A DNA stretch of 64,000 nucleotides from Thinopyrum elongatum (taxonomy: Eukaryota > Streptophyta > Magnoliopsida > Poales > Poaceae), in the NCBI GenBank assembly GCA_011799875.1, contig CM022299.1, forward strand, positions 215,084,070 to 215,148,069. Reading direction: 5' to 3'. Shown here piece by piece: positions 11,779-22,765 of this stretch. How positions within the stretch are numbered: position 1 is the stretch's first letter; each line of letters starts with the position of its first letter. The notes under the pieces were generated by a model. That model ran no database searches. It had not been told where the DNA came from and saw nothing but the letters and a program-made list of their open reading frames with translations. The position numbers were made by a program, and so were the translations under genes.

Positions 11779-12315
11779 TCACGGATAGAACTTCCGGAGA
11801 TGCTGGATGTTCCAGGCATTCTGGATGGGGACCCCGTCCTGTGTCTCCAGGCGCGCGGCGCCAGGCCTGGAGACATGGGCGATCCTGAACGGGCCCTCCC
11901 ACATGGGCGAGAGCTTGTGAAGCCCCTCCCTGGAGAGCACCCGCCTCAGAACCGACAGGCCTCACAAGATCTCCCAATTCAGTGGCATCATTGAGCGCCG
12001 TGGGCCAGCAGAATCCGCTGCGGAACGCCTTGCCCACGAGGGTGTGCGATGAGGAGTGATGCCCGCAGTCCCCACCATGTATGTCGGCCAGTAGCTCGCA
12101 CACCTGCTCCATGGAGATGCATCGTAGAGAAACGTCGTTTGGGTGCCTCCGGTAGAGCTCACCATCCTGGATGCAGTACGTGGTGGCCTGGTGGGCCACA
12201 CGCTCTGCGTCTTCCTCCTTCTCCAGCAAGGTGCCCCGGAGCAGGTACGCCTTGAATTCCTCGATCCAGCACCCCTCCTGAGGCTCAAGCACGAGAAGCA
12301 GGCGGGCTCCCGAGG
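11779..12315 (-). pseudogene. D integrase with the catalytic core deleted
   Basis: Reading leftwards, WIEEFKAYLLRGTL then the integrase N-terminal zinc-finger half (IHGGDCGHHSSSHTLVGKAF) near 12010-12100 ends abruptly after GFCWPTALNDA. In another frame it resumes as the integrase C-terminal strand LSPMWEGPFRIAHVSRPG through the terminal HLRKFYP and the TGA at 11779-11781. The CxxC half of the zinc finger and the whole DDE catalytic core are missing, so a deletion of several hundred bases has joined the two ends. It cannot integrate DNA. The frame also shifts near the long G runs at about 12389-12420. Confidence 0.8.
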
Positions 12316-12948
12316 TCAGGCCACAGGCCGGGGCGCCCGAGGGGGGTGCCGGGGGCAGCTCCTCCCGAGAGAGCGCCGGTCCCACAGTGGGGGGGGGGGG
12401 GAGCTGGCTGGGGGGGGGGGAGCTGCTGACGGCTTGAAGAGCCGTTCTTTGAAGACGCCAGGCTCCTGAGGGTGGCGCCGGGACGCCCTCTTGGCGATGT
12501 CATCCGCCTCCTTGTTCATGCCATGTGGCACGTGCTGCAATTCCAAGCCGAAGAATCATTTCTCAATTTTGCGTACCTCCTCAAGGTATGCCCCCATGTG
12601 CTCGTCCTTCGGCTTGTACGCCTTGTTGGAGAAGTTGACGAGGAGCTGGGAGTCGCCCCTGATGGTGAGGTGCCTGACCCCCAGAGCCGCCGCAGCCTTG
12701 AGGCCGGCGATCGGGCCCTTGTACTCAACAATGTTGTTGGAGACCTTCTCGCCATGCTGGAAGCAGAGTTGCACAGCGTAGTAGAGCTTGTCCTGGGTAG
12801 GTGAGATGAGCACAGGCCCAGCCCCCGCGCCTTGGCATGCAAATGCACCATCGAAGTACATGACCCAGCCGTCTGGTGCCTTGTCTGCGGGCGCGAGAGA
12901 ACGGTCCTCGCCCACTTCTCGGCCAGGGGCAACAGTCCATTCTGCCAC
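12316..12948 (-). pseudogene. D additional (archaeal-type) RNase H
   Basis: Second RNase H domain downstream of the ordinary one, a known feature of Tat elements. The 12556-12948 frame shows the first catalytic region GWVMYFDGAFA, VSNNIVEYKGPIAGLKAA with the catalytic Glu and IRGDSQLLVN with the next Asp. The C-terminal part (12316-12546, HVPHGMNKEADDIAKRAS, with the last Asp) follows after a frame change near 12550. All four expected acidic positions are recognisable. It would remove RNA during reverse transcription; it now lies between a broken RT-RNase H and a broken integrase. Confidence 0.85.
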
Positions 12949-15260
12949 AAAGTCGGTGAGGGTCGCGCCCTTGATGATTCTGGTGGTGCTGAACTCCAGC
13001 TGGAACGCCTGTAGCTCGATGTTCCATTCGGCGACCCTTCCCGCGGCGTTGGGGCTCTAGAGCACCCTCTCCAAGGGGTAGGCTGAGACAACCTTGATGG
13101 GGTGGCCTTGGAAGTAGTGACGCAGTTTCCTGGAGGCAACGAGGAGTGTGAGCAGGAGCTTCTGTGGCATGGGGTAGTGCGTCCGCGCGTCACGCAGCAC
13201 CGTGCTGACGAAGTACACGGGATGCTCGACGAGGGAGGAGGCGTTGGCGGGGTCTTATCCCTCCCGAGGCGGGGGAGTCTCAGGAGCTTCGTCGTCTGGT
13301 GGGGCAGCCGTGGCCTCAGAAGCGCCATCCTTGGGAGCCATGCCGCCCGGCGGGGCGGCCGAGGCCTCAGGTGCACCGTCCTGAGGTTGCGGCGCCTCGG
13401 TCGGGTGCGGGGCGCTGCGCCGCATAGCCTTAACCGCACGCTCTTCCCAGACCGCCACGAGCGCCGCGCTGGCTGAGTGAGGCATGGCGGCCAGGTAAAG
13501 CACCAGGGGTTCAAGAGGGTGAGGCACTACCATCATCGGCGGGCTGGTGAGGTACCTCTTGAGGTCTTCCAAGGCCGCTTCGGCCTCCGGAGTCCACTCG
13601 AATGGGCCCTTCTTCTTCATCAGCTTGAAGAACGGGAGGGCGTGTTCGCCCAGCTTGGAGATGAAGCGCCCCAGCGAGGTCACGTAGCCCGCCAGCTTTT
13701 GCATCTCTTTGAGGGTCTGCGGCGGGCTCATCCTCTCCATCGCCTTGATCTTCTTCGGGTTGGCCTCGATCCCTCTATGCGACACCAGGAAGCCCAGCAG
13801 CTTGCCGGACGGGACACCGAACACGCACTTCTCCGGGTTGAGCTGCAAGTTTACCTTGCGCAGGCTGGCAAACATTTCTTCCAGATCTTTGACAAGAGTT
13901 CTCGCCTCCCGAGATTTGACCACTATGTCGTCGACGTATGCCTCAGCGTTCCTCCCGAGCTGCCAGCCCAAAGTGATGTGCATCAGTCGCTGGAAGGTCG
14001 CTCCAGCATTGCGCAGCTCGAACGGCATGCAGGTGTAGCAGTACACCCCGCACGGGGTCAGGAAAGCCGTCTTCTCGACATCCTGCACCGCCATCTTGAT
14101 TTGGTGATAGCCTGAGAAGGCGTCCAGGAAGCACAACAAATCACACTCGGCGGTGGAGTTGATGATCTGGTCGATGCGCGGAAGAGGGAAAGGGTCTTGA
14201 GGACAAGCCTTGTTGAGGCTCGTAAAATCGATGCACATGCGCTCCTTCCCGCCCTTCTTGGGGATGATAACTGGGTTCGCCAGCCAATCCGGATGCCGCA
14301 CCTCCCGAATAACACCGGCTTCTTTCAGCTTGCGGTTCTCCTGAATGATAAACGACTGCTTCTCCGGGGCCTGCCGCCGTGCCTTCTGCTTTACGGGGCG
14401 CACGTTGGGGCACACCATCAAGTGGTGTTCGATCACCCCGCGCGGAACACCGACCAAGCCCATTGCCTCCCACGCAAACACATCCTTGTTCGCGTGGAGG
14501 AAGCTGACCAGTGCCTCTTCCTGGTCCGGGGGGAGGCTGGCGCCTATGGTGAAGGTAGGGCCTGATCCCCCGTCCTCATTGACCGGCACCTGCTTCGTCT
14601 CGGCCCGATCTTGAGAGAACAACTGCTTCTTCTTTGCTGGCGCTGCCTCCGGGATCTCCGGAGCGCCCCCCGTGTCCGGCCGCGCGGCTGCCGCGGCCTT
14701 GAAAGCGAGCTTGAGGGCCGTGAGCGCGTCCCTGGTGTCCCCTGCCACGGTGAGGACACCGCTGCTTCCCGGCATCTTCATGATGTTGTAGCCGGGGTGA
14801 GTCGCCACCATGAACTTAGCGAGGGCCGGGTACCCGAGAATGGCGTTGTACGGGAGACCGATGCGGGTGACGTCGAAGTCGATGAGCTCGGTGCGGTAGT
14901 TGTTGCGCGTACCAAAGGTGACGGGGAGGCAAATCTGCCCCAGAGGACAGGTGGAGCCGTCGACGACCCCAGAGAAGGGCTTGGTGGGGAGGAGCCGGTC
15001 GTAAGGCACATGAAGCAGGCCGAATGCCTCCACAGAGAGGACGTTGAGGCCGGTGCTGCCGTCGATGAGGGTCCTGGTGACCGCTATGTTGCAGATGGTG
15101 GGGGTGCAAAGCATAGGAAGCGCGCCGGCGTCGGCTGTGGTCTTGGGGTGGTCCCTGGAGTCAAAGATGAGGTCGGCCTTGGGCGCCGCCCAGCCCGGAG
15201 GGCCTCCCCCGCCGTGACTGGGTGGCCCCCACCTGGCGAAAGAACTGCTTGACGTGGCAG
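12949..15260 (-). pseudogene. D pol: protease, reverse transcriptase, RNase H
   Basis: Long minus-strand frame (open 13255-15519; the first ~90 codons are out-of-frame gag). From ~15200 it reads the protease (TLIDGSTGLNVLS, NAILGYPALAKFM), a linker, then RT: CIDFTSLNKACPQDPFPLPR, CFLDAFSGYHQIKM, MPFELRNAGATFQRLM and the active site YVDDIVVKS; then LGFLVSHRGIEANP and FEWTPEAEAALEDLK leading to RNase H. A stop at 13255-13257 and a TAG near 13058 interrupt the RNase H, which continues in the same frame (HPVYFVSTVLRDA, HPIKVVSAYPL) into the second RNase H. RT keeps its aspartates. There is a Pro/Ala-rich insertion with DGAPEA repeats at ~13260-13420. The Tat assignment is confident. Confidence 0.88.
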
Positions 15261-15532
15261 TCTGAGGCCGGCGCCTGCAACCCGCCCAGGATGGCCGTGA
15301 CAGTGTGGGGCACCGGCGTCGCGAAGCGCACGATGAACAGGTTGCGCAACTCTTCCCAGGAGGCCACTGAGGACTCCGACAGGTTGAGGAGCCAGGCGCG
15401 CGGCACACCCATAAGAGCCATAGGGAGCCAATTCGCCATGACCTTATCGTCGCCGCCGGCCACCCAGATGGCCTCCGCATACACCTGGAGGAACTCCGCG
15501 GGGTCCGCCACGCCATCATATCGCGGTGGCAA
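15161..15532 (-). pseudogene. D gag, internally deleted
   Basis: Opens with PRYDGVADPAEFLQVYA and DDKVMANWLPMAL, the central gag domain also seen in A and C, up to WEELRNLFIVRFATPVPH. It then jumps directly to AILGGLQAPASDCHVKQFF, which in C lies ~260 residues further on, after the zinc-knuckle and Arg-rich region. The N-terminal ~200 residues are also missing. Pol follows in a different frame, overlapping by ~100 bases. D therefore could not supply its own gag. Confidence 0.8.
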
Positions 15533-15705
15533 CTCCGGCCTAAACTTCAGCGGCCATTACACTCATCGCAAGGCGGGGGAGAAAGCCCGGAGGCCCGCGA
15601 TGCCCCCAAACATGCGCGGCGGCCCGGTGAGCAGAGCGACGCCTGCCATGGGAACCAAGCGGCGAGGGCGGAGCGCGGCTGACGAGGAGGCAACCCTTCG
15701 ACACA

Positions 15706-15723
15706 CCCCTACCTGGCGCGCCA
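15706..15723 (-). promoter_or_regulatory. D primer-binding site (tRNA-Arg type)
   Basis: Coding-strand TGGCGCGCCAGGTAGGGG, two bases inside the LTR. From memory this complements the 3' end of plant tRNA-Arg(CCU), the primer class reported for rice RIRE2-type Tat elements. The same 18 bases occur in C at 60401-60418. 15533-15705 is a short leader remnant without a recognisable gene. Confidence 0.8.
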
Positions 15724-15725
15724 AA

Positions 15726-16617
15726 TGTCGGATTCAGGGGTCCACTGACCCAAAGGAGGTTTGAACTCTGGGGCATGTGCAAAGAACTCAACCTCTCCGG
15801 CCAACCGATTTGTCGCCCCCACGGCCGAGCTCAATGAACGAGAAAGGAAATGGACATAGCAGTTTACCCAGGTTTGGGCCACCTTGCGGTGTAATACCCT
15901 ACTCCTGCTTTGGGGTGGATTAGCCTCGCGAGGGGCTGAGGATGAACTAGTACAGAGGAAGAACAACCTCAGGAGGCCTATTCTTGTGTGGGTGGAAGCT
16001 AGTGAGGGTTTGGATCGGATTCGCCCAAGGATGCTTTCTACGGTGGTGGCCTAGCTATATTTATAGTGGCCTTGGTGCTCTTCCTCCAAGCGAAGGCGGG
16101 AAGGGATCCCACAGTGGCCAATTTCAAAGGGGGACAAGTAGTACATCCTATCCTGACGAAAGGTGGTCTTCGCCTGCAAAGCTTCTGGTCGTGACGCCGT
16201 GGTGGGCTCGGCGATGACATCCGTCCTACCGTCCTGGCGGTCTTGGTCTTGTTGCACGGGAATGGAAACCTTTGGCTGATTCCTCGGGACCCCGCGCCTG
16301 CGCTTGCCTCCTTAGCACCAAAGAGGAAACCTGCTGCACTGCGCCCGCTGGCGCCCGCCTGGCCTTGGTCGTCATGGCTTGCGTCACCTCAACCTCATGA
16401 GGTGGGTCCTTGCATAGGAATCTCCGCTCCTCAGGAGCCGGCTCGAGGGGGCCGCTCCCTTCAGAGGTCTTGGCGTCGTCCGTCTCGCGAGGCATGGCCC
16501 CTCGCGAGGGTCTTGTCTTGTTGGTGCTGAAGATGGGTCGTACCAGGTCGTCGATGGAGCCACGCCGTGGGCTTCAGGCAGGCAAGTCTGGGTACCCCGG
16601 TTCCCAGAACGCCGACA
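15726..16617 (-). repeat. D 5' LTR (892 bp)
   Basis: Complete LTR; on the plus strand TGTCGGATTC...GCCGACA. It contains a minus-strand TATA (CTATAAATATA, 16056-16066) and CTCGCGAG palindromes near 15921, 16487 and 16501. The 3' LTR copy matches it from 15918 on. Base 16618 begins copia sequence, so TCCTT (16618-16622) is the expected TSD. Confidence 0.92.
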
Positions 16618-17291
16618 TCCTTGAATGGAGAAAATTATGCAACCAACATGGTCACACAATAAGATAGCAAATGAAACATGTGACCAAGAATGCACAGACA
16701 CTCTTGCATCTATCAAGCAATTGGCGATGACTAGGTCATCTATATATCAGTATATTGACTTAGGAGTCAAATGAGAACATTTGATCATAGGTCATACTCA
16801 TTGTTTAAGCACAAGTGGGGTTACCACTTTTACATAAAGCATTAATGTGTTCACACCATTAGAGTTGCTTTAGCTCAATTTTTAGAGCAAAGCTCCCCCT
16901 AGATGTGATATCCCCCCTAAGAGGGATGAACTAACCTTGGGTTTTGTCAATGATGACTTCATGTAGATAGTGAAGATGTGGATGCTCAATGTTGATGTAG
17001 ATCTTTTGGAGCAATCCATTGGAGTGTGTTGCACTTTCAAAACCTACATGGGTTAGTCCCACAAGGAACATGCAAGGATATCCATAGACATAGAGTGAAA
17101 CACAAATATGTTGATGTCCATGAAAGCATTAGGTTACCTTGTCGCTTGTCTTACCAACAAGAGGGTTTGTGACTCCATGAACTAGTGCAAGATATGAAAG
17201 TTGATTGCACATGTCCTTGGCAAAATGAATATGAGTGAAGTATGTTGGCGGAGTCACCCTCAAGAACACTCTAGTTCTTCTTCTTTTGGAT
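16618..17291 (-). other. F1 spacer downstream of gag
   Basis: AT-rich sequence with stops in all coding-strand frames. Parts (16740-16990) match the 3' region of F2 (about 30130-30260), for example around CTTAAAC-ATGAGTATGACCTA. No gene is visible. Confidence 0.6.
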
Positions 17292-19457
17292 CTATGTCAA
17301 CTTGATGGGAATCCTTGGAGTTGTAGTCGTACTTGATGAAGTAGAACTTGACGTAGTCTTGGGAACCCACTTGACCATGGCCTTAGGAGCTTCTTCAAAT
17401 GAATCAATCTCTTCTTGAAGCTTGTCCTTGCCCTTTAGCTTGTGGTCTTGTGGTGGAAGATCACCTTGAGCTTGTGTTCCTTTGAAAGAAGTGGGATCAT
17501 ACTTCTCTTGTTGAAAAACAAACTTCGTCTTGGGGTATTGATCTTCTTCCCACTCAACTCCATTGGCATTGAACTTTCGTTCAAAACCAACACCTTGATT
17601 CTTCCGGTGCCTTCCTTGCTTGCGTACAATTTCCTCAAATTGCTTAGTCCCGGCAAGGCTCTTGTAAACACCTTTCTCTATAATTCCCTTCAATAAGCTA
17701 TTTTCTTGCTCAAGTGTAACTTGGCTAAGAGAATCATTAGTGGAATCAAGAGAACTACTAGAAGCAACAATATTGGATTTAACATGGTTATTGTTACTAC
17801 TAGAAGAAGAATCTTTCTTGCTCTTATTGCTAGATTTTACTTGTGGCATATAAGTAGACAAGAGGAGATGTTTGCCAATGTAAGAAGAACTCTTCTTTCG
17901 AAGATCATCATTGATAGCTTTTAGGAACTCATGTTCTTGCTCTAAATTTAGCTTCTCGAAGCGTAGCTTCTCATGAGTCCTTAGGAGCTCTCTATGATCC
18001 TCTAGAGTTGTTTCATGAGCCAACTTAAGAGTGTTTAGTTCTTTAGTTAGGCGCTCAATATCCTTCTTATCATTGTCATTCGTTTCATCTTGATTAGCAT
18101 GATTACTAACAAGTTCATCATAGTTTTCATCACTAGTGTTGTCAACAAGTAAATCATCATCACCTAGCAAATCATCTTCATCACTATTGAAATCAACATA
18201 CTCGGGGTGTGATACCTTAGGGCCTTTAGCCATGAAGCATCTTCCAATTCCTTCATTTGGTGAGTCAAATATGTCGTTGGAGTTGGTTGACACAAGTGCA
18301 AGACCGGCAACACCTTCATCTTGAGTACCTTCGGAGTCGGAGTGATAGCTTCTCTCGGAGTAGTTGTCGGAGTCGGAACCGGATACCCATTCACCAACAT
18401 GAGCTTGATGTCTTCGTCTTGTGCATCTCTTTGATGACTTGTCCTTCTTTTCCGAATCCTTGTTTCTACGAGAGGATCTTCGTTCATAACGATCATCTCT
18501 ACTCCTTCTCTCTCTTGCAGGTGATTCATCTCTTCTACTCCTCCTTTTTGGTGAATCTTCTATTTTCTTGTAGGGAGCCGTACACTCATTGGAGCAGTGT
18601 CTGGGTCTTCCACAATTGTAGCAATTACGATCATGACTAGAAGATCTTTTGTCATTGTAGGATCTTGACTTGGAGCTTCTATCTTTGCTTCTATTTTTGT
18701 AGAACTTGTTGAAGTTCTTCACCATTAAGCTCAATTCTTCATTGGAGACTTTCTTCTCACTTGATGTTGTAGGAGCATCACTTGAAGCTTTGTAAGCACC
18801 ACTTGACTTGTTGTGGAGCTCTTCCTTATCCTTAAGTGACATCTCATGAGCAAAAATTCTACCAATGACTTCCGTGGGCTTGAGATCTTTGTAATTGGGC
18901 ATCATTTGGATCAATGTGCACACGGTATCATATTTTGCATTCAAGGCTCTTAGGATTTTCTTGATGATGAATTTGTCAGTCATCTCTTCGCTTCCTAAGC
19001 CGGCAATCTCATTTATGATGAGAGCAAGCCTAGAGTACATCTCAGCGAATCCTTCACCATCCTTCATCTTGAACTTGTCAAGTTGACTTTGAAGCACATC
19101 CAATTTGGATTCCTTGACGGACTCGGTACCTTCGTGCATATCAACCAAAGTATCCCAAATTTCTTTTGCATTCTCAAGGCGGCTGATTTTGTTGAATTCT
19201 TTGGGGCACAATCCATTGAAGAGAATATTGCAAGCTTGAGCATTGTATTGCAACATCTTCATTTGTTCCGCAGACGCTTCATGATCCGGTTCTTTTCCAT
19301 CCTCGAAGAAATCACCTTGCAATCCAATTCGCACAATAGCCCAAACGGCGAGGTTATGACCAAGAATATGCATTTTCATCTTATGCTTCCAACTAGCAAA
19401 ATTAGTACCATCAAAGTAAGGACCTCTACGGTGGTAATTTCCCTCGCTAAACGCCAT
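17292..19457 (-). CDS. F1 gag polyprotein (copia, UBN2-type)
   Basis: Open frame of ~721 codons from the ATG at 19457 (an upstream in-frame ATG at 19526 overlaps the primer site and is less likely). Residues ~1-230 form the gag-like UBN2 region: PYFDGTNFASWKHKMKMH, NAKEIWDTLVDMHEGT and NEIAGLGSEEMTDKFIIKKI. A Lys/Arg/Ser-rich stretch follows, with one CCHC knuckle CYNCGRPRHCSNEC (C-x2-C-x4-H-x4-C), an acidic segment (YVDFNSDEDDLLGDDD), a coiled-coil-like segment (LTKELNTLKLAHETTLEDHR) and a Ser/Thr-rich C-terminus. It forms the particle shell and binds RNA. The length exceeds ordinary copia gag but fits SIRE-type elements. No internal stop, so this is the best preserved frame in the window. 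Confidence 0.85.
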   Translation of the reverse strand: MAFSEGNYHRRGPYFDGTNFASWKHKMKMHILGHNLAVWAIVRIGLQGDFFEDGKEPDHEASAEQMKMLQYNAQACNILFNGLCPKEFNKISRLENAKEIWDTLVDMHEGTESVKESKLDVLQSQLDKFKMKDGEGFAEMYSRLALIINEIAGLGSEEMTDKFIIKKILRALNAKYDTVCTLIQMMPNYKDLKPTEVIGRIFAHEMSLKDKEELHNKSSGAYKASSDAPTTSSEKKVSNEELSLMVKNFNKFYKNRSKDRSSKSRSYNDKRSSSHDRNCYNCGRPRHCSNECTAPYKKIEDSPKRRSRRDESPARERRSRDDRYERRSSRRNKDSEKKDKSSKRCTRRRHQAHVGEWVSGSDSDNYSERSYHSDSEGTQDEGVAGLALVSTNSNDIFDSPNEGIGRCFMAKGPKVSHPEYVDFNSDEDDLLGDDDLLVDNTSDENYDELVSNHANQDETNDNDKKDIERLTKELNTLKLAHETTLEDHRELLRTHEKLRFEKLNLEQEHEFLKAINDDLRKKSSSYIGKHLLLSTYMPQVKSSNKSKKDSSSSSNNNHVKSNIVASSSSLDSTNDSLSQVTLEQENSLLKGIIEKGVYKSLAGTKQFEEIVRKQGRHRKNQGVGFERKFNANGVEWEEDQYPKTKFVFQQEKYDPTSFKGTQAQGDLPPQDHKLKGKDKLQEEIDSFEEAPKAMVKWVPKTTSSSTSSSTTTTPRIPIKLT

Positions 19458-19527
19458 ACTCTCCAAGGTTGTGAAACCAAGGCTATGATAACCAAAGCTA
19501 TGGAAATCGAGGCAAATGGAGACCAAA

Positions 19528-19539
19528 GCTCTGATACCA
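19528..19539 (-). promoter_or_regulatory. F1 primer-binding site (tRNA-iMet)
   Basis: Coding-strand TGGTATCAGAGC, two bases inside the LTR end at 19542. Confidence 0.93.
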
Positions 19540-19541
19540 CT

Positions 19542-21119
19542 TGTAGGATCAAAAGTAGGTCTAGAGGGGGGTGATTAGACTACTTGACCAAATAAAAATC
19601 TAACCTTTTCCCAATTTTAGCTGTCGGTAGATTTTAGCAATTAGCACAAGTCAAGCAATCAACCTACACATGCAATTCTAAGAGTGTAGCAACGGAAAGT
19701 AAAACATTGCATATGAAGGTAAAGCGAAGGGTTTGGAGAGTGCAAACACAATGATGACACGAAGATTTTTGGCATGGCTCCGATAGGTGGTGCTATCGTA
19801 CATCCACGTTGATGGAGACTTCAACCCACGAAGAGTAATGGTTGCGCTAGTTCACGGAGGGCTCCACCCACGAAGGGTCCACGAAGAAGCAACCTTGTCT
19901 ATCCCACCATGGCCATCGCCCATGAAGGACTTGCCTCACTCGGGTAGATCTTCACGAAGTAGGTGATCTCCTTGCCCTTACAAACTTCTTGGTTCAACTC
20001 CACAATCTTGTCGGAGGCTCCCAAGCGACACCTAACCAATCTAGGAGACACCACTCTCCAAAAGAAAATAAATGGTGTGTTGATGATGAACTCCTTACTC
20101 TTGTGCTTCAAATGATAGTCTCCCCAACACTCAACTCTCTCTCACATATTTGGATATGGTGGTAAGATGATTTCATTGGAAAGCAACTTGGGAAGGCTAG
20201 AAATCAACATTCTTGTGGTAGGATTGGTATATCTTGATCTCAACACATGAGTAGGTGTTTCTCTCTCAAAAAATGTATGCTGGAAGTGGAGGCACATTCT
20301 GATGGCTCTCTCCCATATGGTGAAGGGGGTGGAGGGGTATATATAGCCTCCACAAAAAATCAAACCGTTACACACATTTGACCCAACTCAGTCAGACCAA
20401 ATAGAAGAACTCAGTGAAACCGATTTAGTTCAAAATGTGAATGTAAGGAATCTCGGTGGGACCGGCTGGAACAACTCGGTGGGACCGATGTGCTACGGCT
20501 TAGGGAAAACATCAACTCGGTGGCACTGATTGCATCAACTCGGTGAGATTGAAGTGAAGCAATAAGGTAATAGAGAAGATGTCAAGCCAACTCGGTGTGA
20601 CCAATGGCAATTTTGGTGAGACCGAAACAATTGCAATAGGCAACAAAGAGTTTGCAAGGCCATCTCGGTGAGACCGAGATCCGTATCGGTGTGACCGAAT
20701 TGTTAGGGATTCTGGCAATGGCTATGTCATATGAACTCGGTGGCTCCGGATGGATTGGATTGGTGGGGCCGAGTTGGAGTTTAGGGTTTTGACATATTTG
20801 GAATGAGAAAGTGGCTGAGGGTTTTGGAGCAATATCACTAAGCATTTGAGCAAGCAAGCCATTAAGCAACACCTCATCCCCTTTTAATAGTATTGGCTTT
20901 CCTATGGACTCAATGTGATCTTGGATCACTAAAATATAAATGAAGAGTCTTGAGCTTTTGCCAATATGTGTCCTTAGCATTTTGAGGGGTCCACATCTCT
21001 AGTCCATGCCATGCCACTCATCAAACTTTCTGAAATATTAAGCTTGAATGACCATTAGTTCAATGAGCTATATGTTGTTATGAATTACCAAAACCACCCG
21101 GGGATTAGTTGCACTTTCA
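19542..21119 (-). repeat. F1 5' LTR (1578 bp)
   Basis: Coding strand TGAAAGTGC...GATCCTACA. A TATA box (TATATATA, 20338-20345, minus) has leader sequence downstream. Upstream of the TATA, bases ~20395-20780 carry a dozen or so imperfect TCGGT...ACCGA units. Homologous with the F2 LTR. Confidence 0.9.
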
Positions 21120-22765
21120 GATGGCCGCACCACCACTCCTTCCCTCACCCCCGTCATGGCGTCATCTTCCGACGCTCGTCGTGGGCCGGCAAACGCGCAG
21201 GCTGCGTTGCTCATGGCACATGAGCTGCTGCGTTATCGCCCCGCCGACGAGGGCTATGACACCTGGCTGGGCCGCATCACCGAGCTTGTCAACGCCGCCG
21301 GTGGGGCCCCAGCGCCATCCCACTTGCTCCATCCCTCACCCTCCTGTGCGGGCGACGTGGCTCACGGCAAGCCTCCGCCTCCTCCTTTGTGCAACGCCGA
21401 CCTCGAGCCCACGCACGACGCATGTCCGCGCGACCCGCCGCGCGGGGCGCCTGCGCCAGCGCGGGACGAAGCCAGCTGCCAGGTGGTGCAGCAGCCGCAG
21501 TACGACACGCGTGTGCTCCCCGCACTGCCACGCCAACACCAAGACCGGGCAGCTCTGGGGGTTGCAGTGCATGGGCGTCAGGATCGTGCTCCCCTCGCGC
21601 GGGCTGCGCCCTTAAGCGCGGCAGGTTGCCGCGCCTTCACGCAGGAGCTGTGCCGCGTCGTTTGGCCTGGCAAGTTCAAGCCAGACCTGCCCCGACGCTA
21701 TGATGGCACCCCTGACCCTGCAGAGTTCCTCCAGCTCTACTCATTGAGCATCAAGGCGGTGAATGGTGACGACAAGGTCATGGCGAACTGGTTCCCCATG
21801 GCTCTCAAGGACGGCGCGCGCTCCTTGCTCTTGCACCTCCATGAGGGGTCGATCTCCTCTTGGGATGAGCTTCGCGAGCATTTCATATCCAACTTCCAGG
21901 GCACCCGCGACCGTGCTCTCACCGTCAATGATCTGTGGTGTGTGAAGCAGCAACCGGGCGAGACCCTTCGCAAATACATTCAGCGCTTCACCAACGTTCG
22001 CCTCAAGATCCCGAAAGCCTCGGATGAAGCCATCATTTTGGCGTTCACCGAGGGTGTCATGGATGTCAAGATGAGTGAGGAGCTCGCCATCCATGATGAC
22101 CTGTGCATGGCGCTGGAGATGTTCAACTTGGCGGACAGGTGCGCTAGGGCGGAAGAGGGCCGCCTCTCCCTCCTCAAGCTCCCTGACGTCGATCCCGAAG
22201 AGAAGAAGGCCAATGCCAAGGAGGCAAAGCGCAAGGCCCCCACCATGCTAGCAGCCGAGCTAGGGCTGAAGTGTGGCTGCGACAGTGATGAACCAGCCAA
22301 GGATAACCGCCCTTTCTGCATCTTCCACAACATTCACACTCACAACACCAACGACTGCTAGGAGCTCAGGGCGCTCCGAGATGAGCACCTGGGCCGCCGC
22401 CCCGAGCGTAGCGACTATGGATACAGCCGCAGAGGAGGCCGCAGCGGAGGCCGTTGGGACAACCACAACCCCCGTCAGGACTGGTGCGACCAGCCTCGCG
22501 AGGATCGCTGGCGTGGTCAGCCTCGCGATAGCCCCTGGCGTGATCAACCTCGTGAGGCCCGTCCTCAAGGCAACGCCGGCCTCCCTCCGCTGCCACCACC
22601 ACCAAGAAGGAACGACGACAACCATCAGGAAGATGGAGCTGGGGGCTTCCAAGAACCTTGCGTGATTGCTTGCATCCTTGGTGGTGCCCAGGCACCCGCC
22701 TCGAACCGCATCTTCAAGCAGTTCTCCTGCGAGGTGAACGCAGCCCTCCCGAAGCTTGAGGCTGC
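21120..22765 (+). pseudogene. A gag (N-terminus missing)
   Basis: Frame starts mid-gene at Asp 21120 and is open to a TAG at 22359-22361 (CAG in C). It shows LLMAHELLRYRP, the gag domain RYDGTPDPAEFLQLYS, DDKVMANWFPMALKDGARS, a KYIQRFTNVRLKIPK motif, then FCIFHNIHTHNTNDC, a knuckle of C-x2-H-x4-H-x4-C type with His in place of the second Cys. After the stop it continues in frame with Arg/Gly-rich QPRED repeats, LPPLPPPPRRND and ILGGAQAPASNRIFKQF until S interrupts at KLEAA. The frame resumes at 44752. Confidence 0.88.

Larger units (their letters stand above)
9087..16617 (-). mobile_element. D: Tat-like Ty3/gypsy element with pol and an antisense B3-like gene
   Basis: Minus-strand element with LTRs 9087-9786 (cut by E0) and 15726-16617, a tRNA-Arg-type primer site, gag remnant, protease, RT, RNase H, a second (archaeal-type) RNase H and integrase remnants. 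The extra RNase H and YVDDIVVKS active site are hallmarks of the Tat lineage. Between pol and the polypurine tract lies a gene on the opposite strand (10129-10979). LTR, primer site and PPT flank match elements A, B and C, so D looks like the autonomous partner of that non-autonomous group. Gag, integrase and two pol codons are damaged. It sits inside copia F1 at 16617/16618. Confidence 0.9.
16618..21119 (-). mobile_element. F1: SIRE/Maximus-like copia element, 5' part
   Basis: Minus-strand Ty1/copia element with a 1.58 kb LTR, tRNA-iMet primer site and an intact-looking long gag frame, then spacer cut at 16617/16618 by element D. Pol and the 3' LTR would be left of the window. Its LTR ends exactly at 21119, where the gag frame of A begins at codon boundary 21120, so F1 inserted into A; GATGG (21120-21124) is the expected TSD. 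LTR length, UBN2-type gag and CCHC knuckle suggest the SIRE/Maximus group. Confidence 0.88.

Noticed and set aside
15222..15764. Plus-strand 180-codon frame across D gag, primer site and LTR
   Set aside because: It reads through the primer-binding site and LTR boundary and is antisense to recognisable gag.
20395..20780. CRISPR-like regular short repeats
   Set aside because: Unit length and spacing are irregular, spacers are not unique sequence of constant length, and the context is a copia LTR in a plant genome.
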